The notes beneath the pieces are model-generated. The model searched no databases and was not told where the DNA came from. It saw nothing but the letters and a program-made list of their open reading frames with translations. From Chloroflexota bacterium (GTDB lineage Bacteria > Chloroflexota > Dehalococcoidia > GIF9 > UBA5629): a stretch of DNA of 64,000 nt. Shown piece by piece: positions 59,504 through 64,000 of the stretch. Position 1 is the first letter of the stretch, and the number at the start of each line of letters is the position of its first letter. The translations under genes were made by a program, and so were the position numbers. The stretch is taken from the NCBI GenBank assembly GCA_016875875.1, contig VGOP01000001.1, positions 204,501 to 268,500 of the forward strand, read 5' to 3'.

Positions 59504-60691
59504 ATGAACGATTTCGCAGAATTGGCTCAAGTTGCGATACATTGTGCTGGGACAGATATTTACATTGTCCAGAATGGAAAAAAATCTCAGCATGTTAACT
59601 CACTGCGCCAGGAGCTAGAAGGCTATACAGAGCAAGAACTGAGAGGTATGCACTCTCTGGATCACATTTATCCTGATGATAAAGAAGCAGTCGGGAAGAA
59701 GGCAACAGAAAACTCGAATGGCCACCATCTACTGTCCTATGAGCACATGCCTATAAAGAAGAACGGAAAGAAGAACGGTAATGGCAAGGCAATTTGGGTA
59801 CTAGAGAAAGCCACCTCAACTGAATACAGAGGAAATCAGGCCGCCGTGGGAAGCCTTGTGGACCTCATCGAACACGAGCGGTTGGAAGAAGCCATAACAG
59901 ACTCGGAGGAGAGGTATCGGGCTATCTTGAAGGAGATGCAAGATGCCTATTTCGAGGTAGACCTTGATGGTAATTTCACTTTCGTTAGTGATTCGCTGTG
60001 TCGTCTTCTAGGATACGCTAGAGAAGAGCTGCTAGAAATGAACTTTCGAGACCATATAGCCGAAGCGGGTGCTGAAGCTGTGTATCAGGCCTTCAATAAA
60101 GTCTATAATACCGGAAAGACGATCAAAAATCTTACTTATGAAGTCACTCATAAGAATGGTACCACTGTGATTGCTGAGACCTCGGCTTCTCTATTAAGGA
60201 ATGAGCAAGGAGAGATTATCGGATTCCGTGGTATTGGCCGCGATGTTACTGAACATAAGCGTGCGGAGGAAGCTTTAAGACGGTCGGAGGAGAGATATCG
60301 GGCCATGCTGGATGAGATGGAAGAAGGCTACTACGAGGTAGACCTTGCTGGAAATATCACCTTTGTCAATGACTCAATTTGTCGCCAATTCGGATGCGCT
60401 AAAGAAGATTTAATCGGTATGAACTATCGCTTCTATGTGCCCAAGGAGGATGTAGAGGGCGTGTATAAGACCTGGAATAAAGTCTACCGGACAGGCGAGT
60501 CCCTAAAATCGTATCATTTTGCAATTACTAAAAAGGGTAGAACACAAATATTCTTAGAAAACTCAGTCTCTCTTTTGCGTGATAATGAGGGAAAGATAAT
60601 CGGTTTTCGGTCAATCAGCCGTGATGATACCGAGCGTAAGCAGCTTGTGCAAAAACTTGCTGAGCTGGCGTGGCCATCCATGACTTGCTGA
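59504..60691 (+). pseudogene. Multi-PAS sensor protein broken in its output domain
   Basis: 395 residues. PAS folds lie at about 10-115 (partial), 130-250 and 255-380. The last two start SEERYRAIL and SEERYRAML and end GFRGIGRDVTEHKRAEE and GFRSISRDDTERKQL. After the last PAC segment the frame reads LAELAWPSMTC and stops. One frame over, the bases spell AIHDLLTGRGPTRHFYC, the start of a GGDEF output domain (HDxLTGLPNR). A 5-base duplication near 60669 (CTGGC-GTGGC) explains the frameshift. The GGDEF body itself is absent and tRNA-Lys sequence begins about 90 bases on, so the gene was truncated by an insertion or deletion at that tRNA. Confidence 0.7.
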
Positions 60692-60780
60692 CTGGCCGAG
60701 GCCCCACTCGCCATTTCTACTGCTGATGCCACTGCTAAATCAAGGCAAGGATACTCTGAAAGTTCTTGATTTTATCGGAG

Positions 60781-60830
60781 TGGTGGGCCGTACAGGATTC
60801 GAACCTGTGACACCCTGATTAAAAGCCAGT
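60781..60830 (-). other. 3' half of tRNA-Lys(TTT), likely attachment-site scar
   Basis: On the minus strand the 50 bases form the 3' half of tRNA-Lys from the anticodon stem to an encoded CCA (60783-60781): anticodon loop CTTTTAA, then a perfect five-pair T-arm ACAGG/CCTGT with TTCGAAT, and an acceptor end reading ACGGCCCA before CCA. The 5' half (acceptor, D-arm) is missing upstream of 60831. An attachment site that covers the tRNA from anticodon loop to 3' end is standard for tyrosine-recombinase islands, so this is one edge of an integrated element or its relic. Confidence 0.8.
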
Positions 60831-61134
60831 TGTTAATTTTCGTGCAATTTCACCGCATCCCAGATACGGATTTCCCTTCCGGCACAGCCCTCTTTTCACC
60901 TAGCCAGGTGCTCAAATTACCCGGGTTGGCAAGACGATTCGAGTACCCCCTCGGCCTATAAAGTAGCATGATTGGCTGATAATTCCAACACCCCATGTAC
61001 TTGGAGTGCAAAGCATCTGTTGCTGTGCAGCTCTCAGGAGAGCCATGGCGTAATGTCGTGTCATAGCAGCCCCCTGAACCTATGCTTGGCTCCAATGTCA
61101 CAAAACGGGCTACTGTGCAGCGGGATGCAACTTA
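60831..61134. other. Gap between tRNA scar and hybrid kinase
   Basis: These 304 bases contain no frame I trust. The short frames have unnatural composition. No integrase remnant is recognisable here. Confidence 0.4.
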
Positions 61135-63759
61135 CTACTGACCTCCGGTCAAAGCGCGCTTCACCTCTCCGCTCAACTGCTCAGGATTAAAAGGCTTGTC
61201 AATATGGGCAACTTTAGTCTCGGAGAGGAACTTTTCAGTATCGGCACCCATAATACCGCCGGTGATGAAGACCACTCTCCGGGCTAACGATTTGTCTATC
61301 TTTTGAATACGCTTGTAGAAGTCCACGCCACTTATGCCTGGCATCTTGATATCCACCAGGATGAGCTTGTATTTCTGGCTCTCAATTTTCTTCAGAGCAT
61401 CAGCAGCATTATCTACAGTCTCTACCTTGTACCCTTCACCAGTTAGCACCCGATTGACAACGTCCCTTATCACTTGTTCATCATCCACCACCAGTATCCT
61501 GACTTTGCCCGCCTTCTGAGATTTTTTAACATCTGGCTTGGGCGGCTTTGGCAGTACGGCTTCGGTGACTACAGGTAGTTCAACGATAAAGGTAGCACCA
61601 TTGCCCGGCTTGCTTTCGACGTATATCTTTCCCTTATGTTCGGTTACTATGCCATAGCACAGGCTCAAGCCCAGCCCTGTACCCTGACCTACCTCTCTGG
61701 TGGTGAAAAAGGGGTCGAATATCCTATCCATGACCGCTGGCCTTATTCCCGGGCCATCGTCCTGGCAGCATATCTTTATGGTGTTATGGCTCTTCTCCGT
61801 AGTTATGGTGATCTTGCCCTTGCCGTGAGCCAGCTTCATTTCCATCTCGGCGTTGACGATTAAGTTGAGCAGCACCTGCTGGATCTGACCCGGGTCAGCC
61901 ACAGTTTCGAGCACATCAGTAGTCAGCCGTGTAACAACTTCAATGTTGTTGACCCTCAGGTGATAAGCTCGCAGGACGAGTGTACTCTCTATAAGCTCGT
62001 TGATATCCACCAGCTTTTGCTGCGGCTCAGTCTGGCGAGAGAAGGCAAGCAGCCTCTGGATGATGCCGGCCACGCGTCGAGCGCCGTCATTGATAGCTTC
62101 CAAATCGCTCCTGATGCCCGGCGGGACGTCCTCTCGGTCCATAAGCAACTGGGCATAGCCGACGACTGCGGTGAGAGGGTTATTTATCTCGTGGGCAACA
62201 CCGGCTGCCATCTCGCCCACAGAAGCCAGACGGCTTGTCACCTGAGCCTTTAGCTCCAGTTGTCTCCTCAACTCTTCAGCCTTCTTGCGCTCGGTGATGT
62301 CACTACAGGCGCCGATCATCCTGTAGGGCTGGCCGTTCTCATCTCGCAGGGCAGTACCCTGGTCTGTCCAGTAAAGGTAGGCGCCGTCCTTGCGCTTGAT
62401 TCGGTACTCTTCGGCATAGGGCGTGCCTTTCTTAAGGTGGCCGTCCCGCGTGGCATTGACGCGGTCGATGTCGTCGGGGTGGATGGCCTTCTCCCAGGCA
62501 TCTCGGGTGCGGGGGAATTCAGCTTGCCCGTAGCCCAGTATTTTATCGATTCTGCCGTGCCAGTCTAGCCTTCCGCTGGTCATGTCCCAATCCCAGATGA
62601 GGTCGCTGGCGCTGGCGGCAGCGAGACGGAAACGCTCTTCGCTCTCAGCTAGTTCGTCTCTGGAGACCATTGTCTCATTAAGCTGTGCGGTCATGCGGTC
62701 AAAGGCACGCGACAGCTCGCCGGTTTCGTCCTTTGAGGCCGTGCCCACCCTGTACTCCAGGTTGCCGTCACCGATCTCCTCAGCGCCTTTGACCAGTAGG
62801 TGTAACGGTCTGGTGATGGTGCGGGCAAAGAGGAAGGCCAGCAAGGCCGCGGCCAGGGCGGCGGCAAAGATGCTGCCAGCCACCACCCATCCCAGCCGGA
62901 TGATTGGCGCAAAAGCCTCAGCCTGGTCTATCTCTGTGATGATGCAGACGTTAAAAGATGGCAGCCATGTGTAAGCGCCGATGACGGGCACGTCGCGGTA
63001 GTCTTTGTAGAAGCCCACGCCATCTTTGCCCGTCAAGGCAGCTTCCACGCCTTGGGTGTGGACTGCTTTCTTCAAGGAATAGCCCTTGCCAAACCGTGGC
63101 TCGGTGATGAAGAAGTTGAACTTATTTACCAGGTAGGTGTCCTCGGTCTGGCTCAGGCCGCTGCGCTGCTCCATAATCTTGGACAGCTCGACCAGGTTAA
63201 CTTGGCCGGCGAGGACGGCAATCAGGTTGCCCTGCCTGTCCTTGACGGGTGTGCCGATGACCATAACCGACTGCTCCAGCGTGGTGGAATAGTAGGTATC
63301 TTGGACATAGGTGCGGGTCTTGCCCCCGATATAATAAGGTTCACTTTTTTTGTACGTGCCCTCTTGCCTCTCGTTCGTAGAAGCCAGTACCAGCCCATCA
63401 CGGGGACATATTATGAACAGCTCGAAAAACCCCCCATATTGCAACCGAGGTTTCAGATGGTCCTCGATGGTGCTTTTCTGGGCCTGGCCATATGCGGGGT
63501 CAGATGTGTCACATGATACCAGCACTGCGGCGTACTCACTGACTAGGGGGCGTTGAGCCAGCTCCTCTATACTTTGCTCGTTGCCATGCACCCATCTTTC
63601 AAGCTCGGCTTCTCTGAGTATGTTGGTGGAGATAAGGTGACTTATGGTCTGCTGCTCTATTGTCCGCCGCCCGTTTTCGTAGGCCAGGTAGCCCACGATG
63701 ACCATGGGCACAATAGCAAGCAGTAGGAAAAGGATAGTCAGCCTGGGTGTAAGCTTCAC
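61135..63759 (-). CDS. Hybrid sensor histidine kinase with receiver
   Basis: 874 residues: a membrane helix at 7-27, an extracytoplasmic dCache-like sensor (about 30-285, GKTRTYVQDTYYSTTLEQSVMV-type), a second helix (about 290-315), HAMP, a PAS/PAC block (about 375-490, DLIWDWDMTSGRLDWHGRI), HisKA with His in GEMAAGVAHEINNPL, HATPase_c (NLIVNAEMEM, DDGPGIRPAV, GTGLGLSLC) and a C-terminal REC domain with phospho-Asp in LILVDIKMPGISG. It is a phosphorelay kinase for an external small-molecule ligand. The start overlaps the binding-protein stop (ATGA), which hints at a sensor linked to a periplasmic binding protein. Confidence 0.93.
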   Translation of the reverse strand: MKLTPRLTILFLLLAIVPMVIVGYLAYENGRRTIEQQTISHLISTNILREAELERWVHGNEQSIEELAQRPLVSEYAAVLVSCDTSDPAYGQAQKSTIEDHLKPRLQYGGFFELFIICPRDGLVLASTNERQEGTYKKSEPYYIGGKTRTYVQDTYYSTTLEQSVMVIGTPVKDRQGNLIAVLAGQVNLVELSKIMEQRSGLSQTEDTYLVNKFNFFITEPRFGKGYSLKKAVHTQGVEAALTGKDGVGFYKDYRDVPVIGAYTWLPSFNVCIITEIDQAEAFAPIIRLGWVVAGSIFAAALAAALLAFLFARTITRPLHLLVKGAEEIGDGNLEYRVGTASKDETGELSRAFDRMTAQLNETMVSRDELAESEERFRLAAASASDLIWDWDMTSGRLDWHGRIDKILGYGQAEFPRTRDAWEKAIHPDDIDRVNATRDGHLKKGTPYAEEYRIKRKDGAYLYWTDQGTALRDENGQPYRMIGACSDITERKKAEELRRQLELKAQVTSRLASVGEMAAGVAHEINNPLTAVVGYAQLLMDREDVPPGIRSDLEAINDGARRVAGIIQRLLAFSRQTEPQQKLVDINELIESTLVLRAYHLRVNNIEVVTRLTTDVLETVADPGQIQQVLLNLIVNAEMEMKLAHGKGKITITTEKSHNTIKICCQDDGPGIRPAVMDRIFDPFFTTREVGQGTGLGLSLCYGIVTEHKGKIYVESKPGNGATFIVELPVVTEAVLPKPPKPDVKKSQKAGKVRILVVDDEQVIRDVVNRVLTGEGYKVETVDNAADALKKIESQKYKLILVDIKMPGISGVDFYKRIQKIDKSLARRVVFITGGIMGADTEKFLSETKVAHIDKPFNPEQLSGEVKRALTGGQ

Positions 63760-64000
63760 CTGGCTTTAACTCCGTAGATTTCTTCCAGGAACCGCATGGT
63801 ATATGCCTGGTTCACATCAAAGGGAGCGGTAATGATCCCTTCCTCCAGCAATATCTGGTACATGCCTTCCCACCGCTCGGCTTTCATCCAGCCTATCTGG
63901 TCCTCGCCGGTGTGCACCAGCGGCAGTTGAGCTTCCATCATCTTGCTCTGGAGTTCAAGTTCAGGTTCTTTAGCATATTTTAGTGTCATCTCTACAGCCA
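63756..64000 (-). CDS. End of an NMT1/THI5-like substrate-binding protein
   Basis: The open frame enters from the right edge and gives a C-terminal segment: EMTLKYAKEPELELQSKMMEAQLPLV, W..ERWEGMYQILLEEGIITAPFDVNQAYTMRFLEEIYG. The pattern WE.M...L...G.I..P.D...A.T..FL is that of ABC-type SsuA/THI5-like (NMT1) binding proteins. Its N-terminus and signal peptide are outside the window. The stop overlaps the hybrid kinase start (ATGA), so the kinase may read the binding protein's ligand. Confidence 0.7.
   Translation of the reverse strand, partial: AVEMTLKYAKEPELELQSKMMEAQLPLVHTGEDQIGWMKAERWEGMYQILLEEGIITAPFDVNQAYTMRFLEEIYGVKAR

Noticed and set aside
1-64000. CRISPR arrays, phage structural genes, toxin-antitoxin pairs and rRNA genes
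   Set aside because: None seen in either strand.

Overview
The window reads as chromosomal DNA of an anaerobic, hydrogen-metabolising bacterium. Two [NiFe] hydrogenases lie back to back, with hypA/hypB, a B12-dependent acyl-CoA mutase large subunit, beta-oxidation enzymes, thiolase-fold enzymes with DUF35 partners, and several small proteins of a kind I associate with Chloroflexota. A Dehalococcoidia-like Chloroflexota is my best guess. It rests on gene content and protein style only, because no rRNA or other phylogenetic marker lies in the window.

Layout. 1-3 kb: end of a membrane protein, a DUF169 protein and an ABC exporter pair. 3.1-4.1 kb: GAF-GGDEF cyclase behind a near-consensus promoter. 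4.2-7.1 kb: an AT-rich accessory patch holding a decayed tRNA-Asn, three unrecognised genes and an IS110 transposase remnant. 7.1-15.8 kb: housekeeping and small genes (comM, a CinA-Nudix fusion, a metallo-beta-lactamase-fold (MBL) protein, DUF72, uvrC, a XerC/D-like recombinase with altered catalytic residues, pcm). 15.8-18.8 kb: a minus-strand group with a NuoG-N-terminal-like Fe-S protein, mobB, nifU-like and mrp. 19.0-26.6 kb: a minus-strand bidirectional hydrogenase operon (nuoE, NuoF-GltD fusion, NuoG-like, hoxY, hoxH). 27.2-31.9 kb: a divergent Mvh-type hydrogenase operon (GltD-like flavoprotein with ferredoxin domains, mvhD, mvhG, mvhA). The two operons share a 533-bp control region with a sigma70-like promoter on each strand. 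32.1-34.0 kb: a membrane histidine kinase and a receiver protein.

34-41 kb: a hydrolase, two hydroxyacyl-CoA dehydrogenase paralogues (one with lost catalytic residues), hypB-hypA, a cysteine-rich ferredoxin and the mutase. 41-50 kb: a minus-strand acyl-CoA cluster of a MaoC dehydratase with an ACG at its start position, a canonical thiolase, an HMG-CoA-synthase-like protein fused to DUF35, a CaiB fragment, a DUF35-SCP2 protein, a thiolase-fold protein without its nucleophilic cysteine, and a fused CoA-transferase. 50-54 kb: dcd followed by a complete riboflavin operon (ribD, ribE, ribBA, ribH). 54-57 kb: a lone EF-Tu domain-2 protein, enoyl-CoA hydratase and 3-hydroxyacyl-CoA dehydrogenase. 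57-64 kb: an MBL hydrolase, a zinc-finger membrane protein, a PAS protein broken inside its output domain, a 50-bp 3' half of tRNA-Lys that looks like an integration scar, a hybrid histidine kinase and the end of an NMT1/THI5-like binding protein.

How it fits together. The hydrogenases exchange electrons between H2 and NAD(P)H or ferredoxin through NuoEFG-type and GltD-type flavoproteins. The hyp, nifU-like and mrp genes would serve Ni and Fe-S assembly. The acyl-CoA enzymes suggest fatty or branched acid turnover. The most promising possibly undescribed unit is the thiolase-fold/DUF35 cluster at 41.5-49.9 kb. Two of its three thiolase-fold proteins lack the catalytic cysteine, and both carry or adjoin a DUF35 partner, an arrangement known from acyl-CoA aldolases (Ltp2-DUF35) and from the archaeal thiolase/HMG-CoA synthase complex.
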